Assembly (NCBI RefSeq): GCF_008085905.1
Contig: NZ_VSFF01000010.1
Span: forward strand, 248,001 to 312,000
Length of the DNA: 64,000 bases
Source of the DNA: Actinomadura syzygii
Lineage (GTDB): Bacteria; Actinomycetota; Actinomycetes; Streptosporangiales; Streptosporangiaceae
Direction of reading: 5' to 3'
Shown: positions 25,848 through 34,176 of the stretch, one piece after another
Position numbering within the stretch: the first letter of the stretch is position 1
Layout: the number at the start of each line of letters is the position of its first letter
Position numbers and translations under genes: made by a program
The notes under the pieces: model-generated
What the model saw: only the letters and a program-made list of their open reading frames with translations
Told to the model about the DNA's origin: nothing
The model's database searches: none

Positions 25848-28523
25848 TCAGCCGCCGCGCAGCTCCGCGAGGACGCCGGGGAGGTCGTCCGGCTTGGTGA
25901 GGACGTCGCGCGCCTTCGAGCCCTCGCTCGGCCCGACGATGTCGCGGCTCTCCATCAGGTCCATCAGGCGGCCCGCCTTGGCGAACCCGACCCGGAGCTT
26001 GCGCTGCAGCATCGACGTCGACCCGAACTGGGTGGACACGACCAGCTCGATGGCCTGGACGAGCAGGTCCATGTCGTCGCCGATCTCCTCGTCGATCTCC
26101 TTCTTCGGCGCGGACGACTCGGCGACGTCCTCCCGGTAGTTCGCCTCCATCTGCCCCTTGCAGTGGTCGACGATCCCGTGGATCTCCTTCTCGGCCACGT
26201 AGGCGTTCTGGATGCGCATCGGCTTGCTCGCGCCCATCGGCAGGAACAGCGCGTCGCCCTGCCCGACGAGCTTCTCCGCGCCGGGCTGGTCGAGGATGAC
26301 GCGGCTGTCCGACAGCGACGACGTCGCGAACGCCAGCCGGGACGGGACGTTCGCCTTGATGAGGCCGGTGACGACGTCCACCGAGGGGCGCTGCGTCGCG
26401 AGGACGAGATGGATCCCGGCGGCGCGGGCGAGCTGGGTGATGCGGACGACCGAGTCCTCCACGTCGCGCGGCGCGACCATCATGAGGTCGGCCAGCTCGT
26501 CCACGATGACGAGCATGTACGGGTAGGGGGTGTAGACGCGCTCGCTGCCGGGCGGCGCCTTCAGCTTCCCGGCCTTGACCGCCTTGTTGAAGTCGTCGAT
26601 GTGCCGGAAGCCGGACGCGGCGAGGTCGTCGTAGCGGCGGTCCATCTCGCCGACGACCCATTCGAGGGCCTCGGCGGCCTTCTTCGGGTTGGTGATGATC
26701 GGTGTGATCAGGTGCGGGATGCCCTGGTACATCGTCAGCTCGACCCGCTTGGGGTCGACGAGGATCATCCGCACCTCGTCCGGGGTGGCGCGCATCAGGA
26801 CCGAGGTGATGAGCCCGTTGATGCACGTCGACTTGCCCGCGCCGGTCGCGCCCGCGATGAGGATGTGCGGCATCTTCGCGAGGTTGGCGACGACGGTGCG
26901 CCCCTCAACGTCCTTGCCGAGGCCGACGACCATCGGGTGGTGCTCGTTGGTCGCGGCGGGCGAGCGGAGGACGTCGCCGAGGCTGACGATGTCCTTGTCG
27001 GTGTTCGGGATCTCCACGCCGATCGCCGACTTGCCGGGGATCGGGGAGATGATGCGCACGTCCGCGCTCTTCACCGCGTACGCGATGTTCTTCGTCAGCG
27101 CGGTGACCTTCTCGACCTTCACCGCCGGGCCGAGCTCGATCTCGTAGCGGGTGATCGTCGGACCGCGGGTGAAGCCGGTGACCTGCGCGTCGATGTCGAA
27201 CTGCTCCAGCACGCCGGTCAGCGCGTTCACGACCGTGTCGTTGGCCTTCGTGCGCGGCTTGGAGACGCTGCCCGGACGCAGGGCCGACGGGTCGGGCAGC
27301 ATGTAGATCTCGCCGGACGACGACAGCGGGAGCTGCTCGGTCCGGCGCGGCGCGGGCGTCGGGTCGCGGACGTCCGCGCGGGGCGCCTCGCCGTGCACCC
27401 CGGACGGCTGCTCGGACATGTGCTCGCCCGCGACGTGCTCGTCGCCGTCCTCCGGCGGGGGCGGGACGTCGTCGGCGGGCGGGGCGGGCGGCGGGACGTC
27501 GGCCTGGAACGGGTCGGGCTCGAACAGCTCGTCGGCGAGGTCGCGGCGCGGGCGCGCGGGCTTCTCCTTGGGGCCGTCCTCCAGGAGGGGCGTGTCGTAC
27601 GGGCGGGAGTGCTCGCCGACCTCCAGCTCGTCCGGGTCGTCGTCGGACTTCTTCTTGCGGCGGCGCTTCTTCGGCGCGTCCCCGCCCTCCTCCTTGGCCT
27701 CGTCGCCGGACTCGCGCTGCGGACGACCCTGCAGCGTCGCCACGGCCCACAGCTCGGACACCCGCTCGGGGACGCGGTTGATCGGCGTCGCCGTGACGAC
27801 CAGGAGCCCGAAGCCGGACAGCAGGAGCAGCAACGGCACCGCCACCCAGCCGCTGAGCGCGGCGTCCAGCGGCGCGGACACGAGCCACCCGACGACGCCG
27901 CCCGCCCCGCGCACGCCGGGCATGTCCTCGGCCGGGGACGGGACGCCCGCCGCGATGTGCAGGATGCCGAGCACGCCGACGCCGAGCGCGGTCACGCCGA
28001 TGACGACGCGCCCGGTGTCCTCGTGCTGCTCGGGGTGGCGCAGCGTCCGCCACGCCAGCAGGGCCAGCAGGACGGGCAGCGCCATCGCGAGGATGCCGAG
28101 CCCGCCGCGCACGACCTTCTCCAGCGCGATGGTGACGACGCCGTCCGGCCGGAACCAGGTGACGGAGGCCAGCACGATGGACGAGCCGAGCAGCGCGAGG
28201 CCGAGGCCGTCGCGGCGGTGCTCGGCGTCGAGGTTGCGGGCGCCGTTGCCGTACGCGCGGAAGATCGAGCCGACCGCGACGGCGGCGAGCAGGTACAGCC
28301 TGAACAGCAGCTTGAAGAAGCCGAGCACCGCCTGGGAGATCGGGTCGGGCTTCTGCTGGGCGCGCGCCCTGCCGGAGCCGCGGCCGCCCTTGGCGGCGCT
28401 CGGCCGCCTGCGGGCGGACGTCCCGGCGGACTTGCGGGTCGTGCTCCCCGTCCGCGAGGAGGTCTGCGTCCCATGGCTGCGCCCAGCCGTCCCCTTGGTA
28501 CCCCCAGACGCACGTGTGGCCAT
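25848..28523 (-). CDS. ftsK: FtsK/SpoIIIE DNA translocase
   Basis: An 891-residue septal DNA pump that moves chromosomes through closing septa. A basic, Ser/Gly-rich N-terminal tail precedes four or more membrane helices (about 65-230), then an acidic Pro-rich linker, then the motor. Walker A GATGAGKST is at about 555-563, the Walker B strand is MLVIVDELADLMM, and ATQRPSVDVVTG is characteristic. The C-terminal gamma winged helix (LQRKLRVGFAKAGRLMDLME) reads polarity sequences. The start at 28523 (MATRASGGT) is chosen on homology. Confidence 0.95.
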   Translation of the reverse strand: MATRASGGTKGTAGRSHGTQTSSRTGSTTRKSAGTSARRRPSAAKGGRGSGRARAQQKPDPISQAVLGFFKLLFRLYLLAAVAVGSIFRAYGNGARNLDAEHRRDGLGLALLGSSIVLASVTWFRPDGVVTIALEKVVRGGLGILAMALPVLLALLAWRTLRHPEQHEDTGRVVIGVTALGVGVLGILHIAAGVPSPAEDMPGVRGAGGVVGWLVSAPLDAALSGWVAVPLLLLLSGFGLLVVTATPINRVPERVSELWAVATLQGRPQRESGDEAKEEGGDAPKKRRRKKKSDDDPDELEVGEHSRPYDTPLLEDGPKEKPARPRRDLADELFEPDPFQADVPPPAPPADDVPPPPEDGDEHVAGEHMSEQPSGVHGEAPRADVRDPTPAPRRTEQLPLSSSGEIYMLPDPSALRPGSVSKPRTKANDTVVNALTGVLEQFDIDAQVTGFTRGPTITRYEIELGPAVKVEKVTALTKNIAYAVKSADVRIISPIPGKSAIGVEIPNTDKDIVSLGDVLRSPAATNEHHPMVVGLGKDVEGRTVVANLAKMPHILIAGATGAGKSTCINGLITSVLMRATPDEVRMILVDPKRVELTMYQGIPHLITPIITNPKKAAEALEWVVGEMDRRYDDLAASGFRHIDDFNKAVKAGKLKAPPGSERVYTPYPYMLVIVDELADLMMVAPRDVEDSVVRITQLARAAGIHLVLATQRPSVDVVTGLIKANVPSRLAFATSSLSDSRVILDQPGAEKLVGQGDALFLPMGASKPMRIQNAYVAEKEIHGIVDHCKGQMEANYREDVAESSAPKKEIDEEIGDDMDLLVQAIELVVSTQFGSTSMLQRKLRVGFAKAGRLMDLMESRDIVGPSEGSKARDVLTKPDDLPGVLAELRGG

Positions 28524-28563
28524 GATTATGAGAGTAACCAAGGACCCAAGAGGTTCCCGGGAT

Positions 28564-28597
28564 GGCGGGCGGGCGTGTTGACACGCGCCCGCCCGCC
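28564..28597 (-). terminator. Hairpin between rnj and ftsK
   Basis: GGCGGGCGGGC (28564-28574) pairs with GCCCGCCCGCC (28587-28597), extended inward by GTG/CAC with a bulge. It would end the dapA-rnj transcript. Confidence 0.65.
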
Positions 28598-28617
28598 CCC
28601 TCACATCTCGGCGGCGC

Positions 28618-30303
28618 TCAGACCTCGACGACCACGGGGACGATCATCGGGCGGCGGCGGTAGTTGTCGCTCACCCACTTGCCGACCGTCCGCCGGATGA
28701 GCTGGCTCAACTGGTGCAGGTCGTTGACGCCGTCCCCGGCCGCGTCGCGCAGGACGCCCTCGATGCGGGCGATGACGTCGTCGAAGTCCTCGTTGGTGAT
28801 GCCCGCGCCGCGGGCGTGCACCTCGGGGCCGGCGACGACCTTGCCGGACGTCGAGTCGATCCCGACGACGATGGAGACGAACCCCTCCTCGCCGAGGATG
28901 CGCCGGTCCTTCAGCGACGTCTCGGTGACCTCGCCCACGGACAGCCCGTCGACGTACACGTAGCCCGCCGGGACGGCCCCGACGATGGCGGCGCGCCCGT
29001 CCACGAGGTCGACGACCACGCCGTCCTCGGCGATGACGACGCCGTCCTCGGGGACGCCGGTGAGCGCCGCGAGCTTGGCGTGCGCGCGAAGGTGCCGCCA
29101 CTCGCCATGGATCGGCATGAAGTTGCCGGGCTTCGTCACGTTGAGGACGTACAGCAGTTCGCCCGCCGACGCGTGCCCGGACACGTGCACCAGCGCGTTG
29201 CCCTTGTGCACGACGCGCGCGCCCCAGCGGGTGAGCCCGTTGATGACGCGGTTGACCGCGTTCTCGTTGCCCGGGATCAGCGAGGACGCGAGCATCACGG
29301 TGTCGCGGTCGGTGATGCGGATCGAGTGGTCGCGGTTCGCCATCCGCGACAGCGCGGACATCGGCTCGCCCTGCGACCCGGTGCAGACCAGGACCAGCCG
29401 GTCGCCCGGGATGTCGTCGAGCTCCTTCTGCTCGACCATGATGTCGTCGGGCACGTTGAGGTAGCCGAGCTCGCGCGCGACGCCCATGTTGCGGACCATC
29501 GAGCGTCCGACGAAGCACACCTTGCGCCCGTTGGCGACGGCCGCGTCCAGGACCTGCTGGACGCGGTGGATGTGCGAGGCGAAGCAGGCGACGATGAGCC
29601 GTTCCTCCGCGGTGCGGAACACCTCGTCCACGACCGGGCCGATGTTGCGCTCGCTCGTGACGAACCCGGGCACCTCGGCGTTGGTCGAGTCGGACATCAG
29701 CAGGTCGATGCCCTCACCGCCGAGGCGCGCGAAGCCGGGCAGGTCGGTGAGCCGGCCGTCCAGCGGGAGCTGGTCCATCTTGAAGTCGCCGGTGTGCAGG
29801 ACGAGCCCCGCGGGCGTGCGGATCGCGACGGCGAGCGCGTCCGGGATCGAGTGGTTGACGGCGAGGAACTCGCAGTCGAACGGCCCGAGGACGCACCGCT
29901 CGCCCTCCGCGACGACGTTGGTGACGGGTTTGATGCGGTGTTCGGCGAGCTTGGCCTCCAGCAGCGCGAGCGTGAGCCTGGAGCCGACGAGCGGGATGTC
30001 GCGCCGCTCCCGCAGCAGGTACGGGACGGCGCCGATGTGGTCCTCGTGGCCGTGCGTGAGGATGACGGCCTCGATGTCGTCCAGGCGCTCCCTGATGTAT
30101 TCGAAGTCGGGCAGTATCAAGTCGACGCCGGGCTGCTCGGTCTCGGGGAAGAGGACGCCGCAGTCGACGACGAGCAGGCGTTTGCCGTACTCGAACACCG
30201 TCATGTTGCGGCCGATCTCCCCGAGCCCGCCGAGCGCGACGATGCGCAGCCCGCCCTTGGGCACGACGGGCGGGTCCGACAGTTCCGGGTGCGGATGACT
30301 CAC
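28618..30303 (-). CDS. rnj: Ribonuclease J
   Basis: A 561-residue metallo-beta-lactamase/beta-CASP nuclease with 5'-3' exo- and endonuclease activity in RNA decay. Zinc ligands are in HGHEDHIGAV (about 81-90) and HTGDFKMD, and the beta-CASP motifs include CTGSQGEPMSALSRM and VSGHASAGELL. The C-terminal domain is complete. The ATG at 30303 gives MSHPHPELSDPPVVPKGGLR, followed by the family start IVALGGLGEIGRNM. dapA lies 73 bases upstream on the same strand, the usual actinobacterial pairing. Confidence 0.96.
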   Translation of the reverse strand: MSHPHPELSDPPVVPKGGLRIVALGGLGEIGRNMTVFEYGKRLLVVDCGVLFPETEQPGVDLILPDFEYIRERLDDIEAVILTHGHEDHIGAVPYLLRERRDIPLVGSRLTLALLEAKLAEHRIKPVTNVVAEGERCVLGPFDCEFLAVNHSIPDALAVAIRTPAGLVLHTGDFKMDQLPLDGRLTDLPGFARLGGEGIDLLMSDSTNAEVPGFVTSERNIGPVVDEVFRTAEERLIVACFASHIHRVQQVLDAAVANGRKVCFVGRSMVRNMGVARELGYLNVPDDIMVEQKELDDIPGDRLVLVCTGSQGEPMSALSRMANRDHSIRITDRDTVMLASSLIPGNENAVNRVINGLTRWGARVVHKGNALVHVSGHASAGELLYVLNVTKPGNFMPIHGEWRHLRAHAKLAALTGVPEDGVVIAEDGVVVDLVDGRAAIVGAVPAGYVYVDGLSVGEVTETSLKDRRILGEEGFVSIVVGIDSTSGKVVAGPEVHARGAGITNEDFDDVIARIEGVLRDAAGDGVNDLHQLSQLIRRTVGKWVSDNYRRRPMIVPVVVEV

Positions 30304-30376
30304 CGGCCCCCGCCTTTCCGAGGGGCGCCCCCTAGATGTCCGGGCCGGTCACCCGACGATCCTCGTTTCGCTGCGG

Positions 30377-31315
30377 TCATCGGCTGACCTCCGGGATGAC
30401 AACCTCCGGCACTTTCACTCCCCCAATCGTCAGGTCTTCACGCAGGCGCGCCGCGAACTCCGGCGGGGCCTCCACGAGCGGCGCGCGGAGCGGGCCGCCG
30501 CCGGGAAGGCCGAGCAGGTTCAGCGCTGCCTTGACGGCGATGGCGCCCTGCGTACGGGTCATGATGGCGGCGACCACGGGCAGCAGCCGCCGGTGGATCT
30601 CCAGAGCGCGGGCGATGTCGCCGGCGCGGTACGCGTCGATCATCTCATGCAACTCGGCGCCGACGACGTGGCCGATCACGCTGACGAACCCGGCGGCGCC
30701 GACCGACAGCCACGGCAGGTTGAGGTTGTCGTCGCCGGAGTACCAGACGAGGTCGGTCTCGGCCATGACGCGGGACGCGCCGAACAGGTCGCCCTTGGCG
30801 TCCTTGACGGCGATGATCCGCGGGTGCTCGGCGAGCCGCATCAGCGTCGCGTTCTCGATCGGCACCCCGGCGCGGCCGGGGATGTCGTAGAGCATGGCGG
30901 GCAGGGCGGTGGCGTCCGCCACCGCCGTGAAGTGGCGGATCAGCCCCTCCTGCGGGGGCTTGTTGTAGTAGGGCGTCACCACGAGCAGGGCGTGCGCGCC
31001 GGCGGCCTCGGCCTCCCGCGCGAGTTTCAGGGTGTGCTCAGTGTGGTTGGTCCCGGCACCGGCGACGATCACGGCGCGGTCGCCGACCGCGTCGATCACC
31101 GCGCGCAGAAGCTGCTGTTTCTCGTCGTCGCTCGTCGTCGGCGACTCGCCCGTCGTCCCGTTGACGACCAGGCCGTCGTGGCGCCGCTCGTCGACCAGGT
31201 GGGTCGCGAGGCGCGCGGCGCCGTCGTAGTCGACGCCGCCGTCGGGCAGGAACGGGGTGACCATCGCGGTCAGCATCCGCCCGAACGGAGCGTCAGGTGT
31301 TGTGCTGGGTGCCAT
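30377..31315 (-). CDS. dapA: 4-hydroxy-tetrahydrodipicolinate synthase
   Basis: A 312-residue class I aldolase condensing pyruvate with aspartate semialdehyde in lysine and diaminopimelate synthesis. The Schiff-base lysine is Lys171 in IIAVKDAKGD, the catalytic Tyr143 is in MLYDIPGRAG, and the GTTGE phosphate-loop-like motif is at about 63-67. The ATG at 31315 is chosen because family sequence begins at FGRMLTAMVTPF; the longer frame upstream has no similarity. Its promoter overlaps a perfect palindrome. dapB, often close by, is 12 kb away. Confidence 0.95.
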   Translation of the reverse strand: MAPSTTPDAPFGRMLTAMVTPFLPDGGVDYDGAARLATHLVDERRHDGLVVNGTTGESPTTSDDEKQQLLRAVIDAVGDRAVIVAGAGTNHTEHTLKLAREAEAAGAHALLVVTPYYNKPPQEGLIRHFTAVADATALPAMLYDIPGRAGVPIENATLMRLAEHPRIIAVKDAKGDLFGASRVMAETDLVWYSGDDNLNLPWLSVGAAGFVSVIGHVVGAELHEMIDAYRAGDIARALEIHRRLLPVVAAIMTRTQGAIAVKAALNLLGLPGGGPLRAPLVEAPPEFAARLREDLTIGGVKVPEVVIPEVSR

Positions 31316-31320
31316 GTATC

Positions 31321-31334
31321 GAACGGTACCGTTC
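31321..31334. promoter_or_regulatory. Palindrome immediately upstream of dapA
   Basis: GAACGGTACCGTTC is a perfect 14-bp palindrome ending 6 bases before the dapA start codon. It is not a LexA box, since the spacer is six rather than four. A regulator or a promoter-overlapping operator is plausible. Confidence 0.4.
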
Positions 31335-31557
31335 CGGCCGTACTCGGTGGACCCGCAGGTCCAAGCTGACATCGGACGGGCGCCGAGGGCGGGGTCCGGA
31401 GGGCGGAACGGAGGAAGCCGCCGCCACACGCTCGGGGGTACGCGTGGCGACGGCTCCCAGAACACATCGTGGCACGCAAATGCCGCGTTACGGGGTCAGT
31501 CCGGCCACTTCCCGGACTCGATCGCATAACGTGACCCCGCGGTCATCTCGGGTCAAG

Positions 31558-32601
31558 TCAGCCGCTCGGCGCGGAGGCCGCCGGGGAGGGCCAAAGGGCG
31601 CGATAACGGGCCCATTCGTCCGGACGGGTCGTCCAATCCGCGTACACGCCGACGCCGTACGGGCGTTTCGGCGGGCGCTCCAAGTCGTCGACACCGCGCC
31701 GGACGCCACGGAGCGCGACGTCCAGGGTCTCCGACCACTCCGCGCGCGGGCGGTAGGTGGGAACGCCCATGAACACCGTCGTCCGGTCGCCGATCAACTC
31801 CAGGGTGGTCCGGGTGTGCCGGGCGAAGTGCCAGCCCGTGAGGGCGTCGGTGGGCAGCGACACGTCGTACGTCATGATCGCGACCTGGTCGGCGCGGTCG
31901 GCGACGGCGAGCAGGAAGTCCCTGGTCGGGCGCGGCGGGTAGTGGACGGCCCCGGTGCGCGGGATCAGCGCCTTGTAGACGGGCTGGAGGGCGTCCAGGA
32001 GCGCGGGCTGTTCGAGCGCGACGGACAGGAGCCGTCCCCGCGACCGGGTCAGCTCGCGGGTGGCGTCCATGAGCTTGAGGAAGGCGTGGTCGTCGGGGTA
32101 GATGGGCTCGAAGTCGTAGTGGATGCCGTCGAAACCGAGGTCGAGGAAGACGGCGTCGGTCTTGACGACCTGTTCGCGCACCTTGGGGTCGTCCAAGTCG
32201 ATGACTCCTGAGCCGTCCACCTTTCGCACCTGCCCCAGGTACGCCTGGGCGCGGACGCCGGGCGCGTACTCGCGGACGGCCTCGATGAGCTGCCGCGCGT
32301 AGCGGTACTTGGCGGGCGGGACGGTCCCGTCCGCCTCGACCGGGCCCGCGTGGAAGTAGACGTCGCTGATGCGGTTCTGCTTGAGGAGCGTCCCGAGCGC
32401 CTGATACTCGGCGTCGGTGTGCGGCTCGCCGACCCACTGGTGGCGGGCCCACAGCGCGTTCGTGTCGGTGCCGGGCGCGGACGGGTCCGGCTGCCACCAC
32501 GTCCACGCGCCCGCGACCGCGAGCGCCGCCAGGCCGAGGACGTACGCCGCCGTCCAGCCGAGCCACCGCAGGCCCCGCCGGGCCCATCCGCGTCGCGCCA
32601 T
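31558..32601 (-). CDS. GH18-like TIM-barrel protein, membrane-anchored
   Basis: A 347-residue protein with an N-terminal signal anchor (LRWLGWTAAYVLGLAALAVAG, about 10-30), so exported or membrane-tethered. The stretch LGFDGIHYDFEP, near 155-166, fits the GH18 catalytic DGxxxDxE pattern, with the Glu as putative acid. Downstream barrel-like strands include VAIMTYDVSLP and TVFMGVPTY, also typical of GH18 chitinases and relatives. The substrate is unknown: chitin or peptidoglycan-like glycans are possible. The ATG at 32601 gives a basic MARRGWARRG start. Confidence 0.7.
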   Translation of the reverse strand: MARRGWARRGLRWLGWTAAYVLGLAALAVAGAWTWWQPDPSAPGTDTNALWARHQWVGEPHTDAEYQALGTLLKQNRISDVYFHAGPVEADGTVPPAKYRYARQLIEAVREYAPGVRAQAYLGQVRKVDGSGVIDLDDPKVREQVVKTDAVFLDLGFDGIHYDFEPIYPDDHAFLKLMDATRELTRSRGRLLSVALEQPALLDALQPVYKALIPRTGAVHYPPRPTRDFLLAVADRADQVAIMTYDVSLPTDALTGWHFARHTRTTLELIGDRTTVFMGVPTYRPRAEWSETLDVALRGVRRGVDDLERPPKRPYGVGVYADWTTRPDEWARYRALWPSPAASAPSG

Positions 32602-32791
32602 CCGGCAATGATCCCGGAAGTTCCGGACGGACCGGACGCCGAGCCCCCGGTTCCCCCTCGGCCCGTCCAGCATCCGGTCACGCGCCGTCCATGATCTGGA
32701 CGGGATCGCGCGCCGCGCGCGGCGGGCCGTTGACAGCCGGTCCACGCTGTGACGACGCGGCGGCTCCAGGTCGGCCCGCTGGACCCGCGCC

Positions 32792-32836
32792 CTGTGGACT
32801 CGCGTTCTGTGGACCCGCGTTCTGTGGACCCGCGCC
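32792..32836. repeat. 15-bp tandem repeat upstream of a small membrane protein
   Basis: Three units of CTGTGGACYCGCGTT/CC occur at 32792-32806, 32807-32821 and 32822-32836, with a degenerate fragment before. It lies in the 299-bp space between divergent genes. Confidence 0.85.
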
Positions 32837-32900
32837 CGCCGGACCCGACGGGGAGCCGCCGCGGACCCAACCCGTGCAAGGGGATGGAGGTCGAACCGAC

Positions 32901-33104
32901 ATGCGAACCGACATGCGACGACCGAACCGGGCCGAACCGACGAACAAGGCCGAACCGAAGCCTCTGATCAGCACGCGCGCCCTCGTGATCGTCCTCGTGG
33001 CGGTCGGGGCCGCCGCGCTCACCTTCGCCGCCCCGGGGCTCGCGCTCCCGATCGGGGTCGGCGTCGGCGTCGTCACCCTTCTCGCCCAGATCGTCAAGGA
33101 CTGA
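32901..33104 (+). CDS. Small membrane protein
   Basis: A 67-residue protein with a basic/polar head and two hydrophobic stretches (ALVIVLVAVGAAALTFAAPG and ALPIGVGVGVVTLLAQIV, about 27-65). GGATGGAGG lies about 11 bases before the ATG at 32901. A second in-frame ATG 12 bases later arises from a duplicated GAACCGACATGC, so the start is uncertain by four residues. Family not recognised; the hydrophobic profile suggests a two-helix inner-membrane protein. It is divergent from the GH18-like gene. Confidence 0.6.
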   Translation: MRTDMRRPNRAEPTNKAEPKPLISTRALVIVLVAVGAAALTFAAPGLALPIGVGVGVVTLLAQIVKD

Positions 33105-33137
33105 GGAGGATCCGGAAGACCGGGACGACCCCGGAGA

Positions 33138-34163
33138 TCACCGGGGCGTGAGGGTCTCCCGCCCGTCGCGCGCCCGGTCCGGATTCGGGTGGGGGGACGG
33201 CCTCCCACGCCGCCCGGACCGGTGCGGCATGCCGCGCGCGGCGAGCGGGGACCTGCGGACGCGGGCGCGCTGGGTGAGCGCCACGCAGACCAGGACGGCG
33301 ACGGCGGCGAGCGCCGTGGTCGCGTCGACCCGCTCGTCCAGCAGGACCGCCGACCACGCGAGGGTCAGCACCGGCTGGACGAGCTGGAGCTGGCTCGCGC
33401 GGGCGATCCCCGCCCGCGCGAGGCCCTCGTACCAGGCGAAGAACCCGAGGTAGGCGGAGAAGGCGGCGACGTAGCCGAAGCCGAGGACGGCGCGTCCGGT
33501 CCAGTGCGGGTCGCTCGTCGCGAGCAGCCACCCCGTCACCGGCACGGTGATCGGCGCGGCCAGCACGGTCGCCCAGGAGATCACCCGCCAGCCGGGCATG
33601 TCGCGGGACAGCCGCGCGCCCTCGGTGTACCCGGCCGCCGCGGCGAGCAGCGCGCCGAACAGCAGCAGGTCGGCGGCCGTGACCCGGCCCGCGCCGCGGA
33701 CCACCGCGAACGCGGTGACGCACGCCGCGCCCGCCGCGCCCGCCAGCCAGAACGCCCGCGACGGCCGCTCGCCCGCGCGCAGCGCGCCGAGCACGGCGGT
33801 GGCGGCGGGCAGCAGCCCGACCACGACCGCCGAGTGGCCGGACGACGCGCCGTGGTCGAGCGCGAGCGTGCTGAGCACCGGGAACCCGAAGACCACTCCG
33901 GCGACGACCACCGCGAACGCGGCGAGCTGGTCGCGGCGGGGCGGGCGGGCGCGCACCGCGAGCAGGGCCCCGGCGGCGAGCACGGCCGCGGCGGCGGAGC
34001 GGCCGACGCCGATGAGGTACGGGTCGAGGTCGCCCAGGACGGCGGCCGTGCTGGGGATGGTGAACGAGTAGATCAGGACGCCGATCGCGGCGAGCCCGAG
34101 GCCGAGCCCCGGCCGGTCGTCCGCTATCGGCGTCGAGGCAGTAGCGCTATCCTTGGTCTTCAT
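33138..34163 (-). CDS. EamA/DMT-family membrane transporter
   Basis: A 341-residue drug/metabolite transporter with about ten helices in two EamA repeats (GLAAIGVLIYSFTIPSTAAV... and VISWATVLAAPITVPVTGWLL...). The substrate is probably a small metabolite. The ATG at 34163 overlaps the start codon of the divergent MocR regulator, which strongly suggests that regulator controls it. The C-terminal tail, RSGRRGRPSPHPNPDR, is encoded by the third copy of a palindromic element and by flanking Arg/Pro-rich sequence, and looks like a recent extension. Confidence 0.88.
   Translation of the reverse strand: MKTKDSATASTPIADDRPGLGLGLAAIGVLIYSFTIPSTAAVLGDLDPYLIGVGRSAAAAVLAAGALLAVRARPPRRDQLAAFAVVVAGVVFGFPVLSTLALDHGASSGHSAVVVGLLPAATAVLGALRAGERPSRAFWLAGAAGAACVTAFAVVRGAGRVTAADLLLFGALLAAAAGYTEGARLSRDMPGWRVISWATVLAAPITVPVTGWLLATSDPHWTGRAVLGFGYVAAFSAYLGFFAWYEGLARAGIARASQLQLVQPVLTLAWSAVLLDERVDATTALAAVAVLVCVALTQRARVRRSPLAARGMPHRSGRRGRPSPHPNPDRARDGRETLTPR
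33189..33225 (+). repeat. Palindromic coding-region element, copy 2 (3' end of EamA gene)
   Basis: GTGGGGGG (33189-33196), ACGG, CCTCCCAC (33201-33208), then GCCGCCCGGACCGG. One stem mismatch relative to the other copies. Confidence 0.75.
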
Positions 34164-34176
34164 GAAAAAGGATAGC
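34146..34176. promoter_or_regulatory. Divergent promoter/operator spanning both start codons of the EamA and MocR genes
   Basis: GCTATCCTT (34146-34154) and AAGGATAGC (34168-34176) form a perfect 9-bp inverted repeat with a 13-base spacer containing the overlapping start codons (CATG). Each arm contains TATCCT positioned 5-8 bases before its gene's ATG, so each arm can be a -10 for a leaderless mRNA. MocR-type binding at this site would repress or balance both. Confidence 0.7.

Noticed and set aside
32792..32836. CRISPR-like array
   Set aside because: Units are 15 bp, directly abutting with no spacers, and no cas genes are present.
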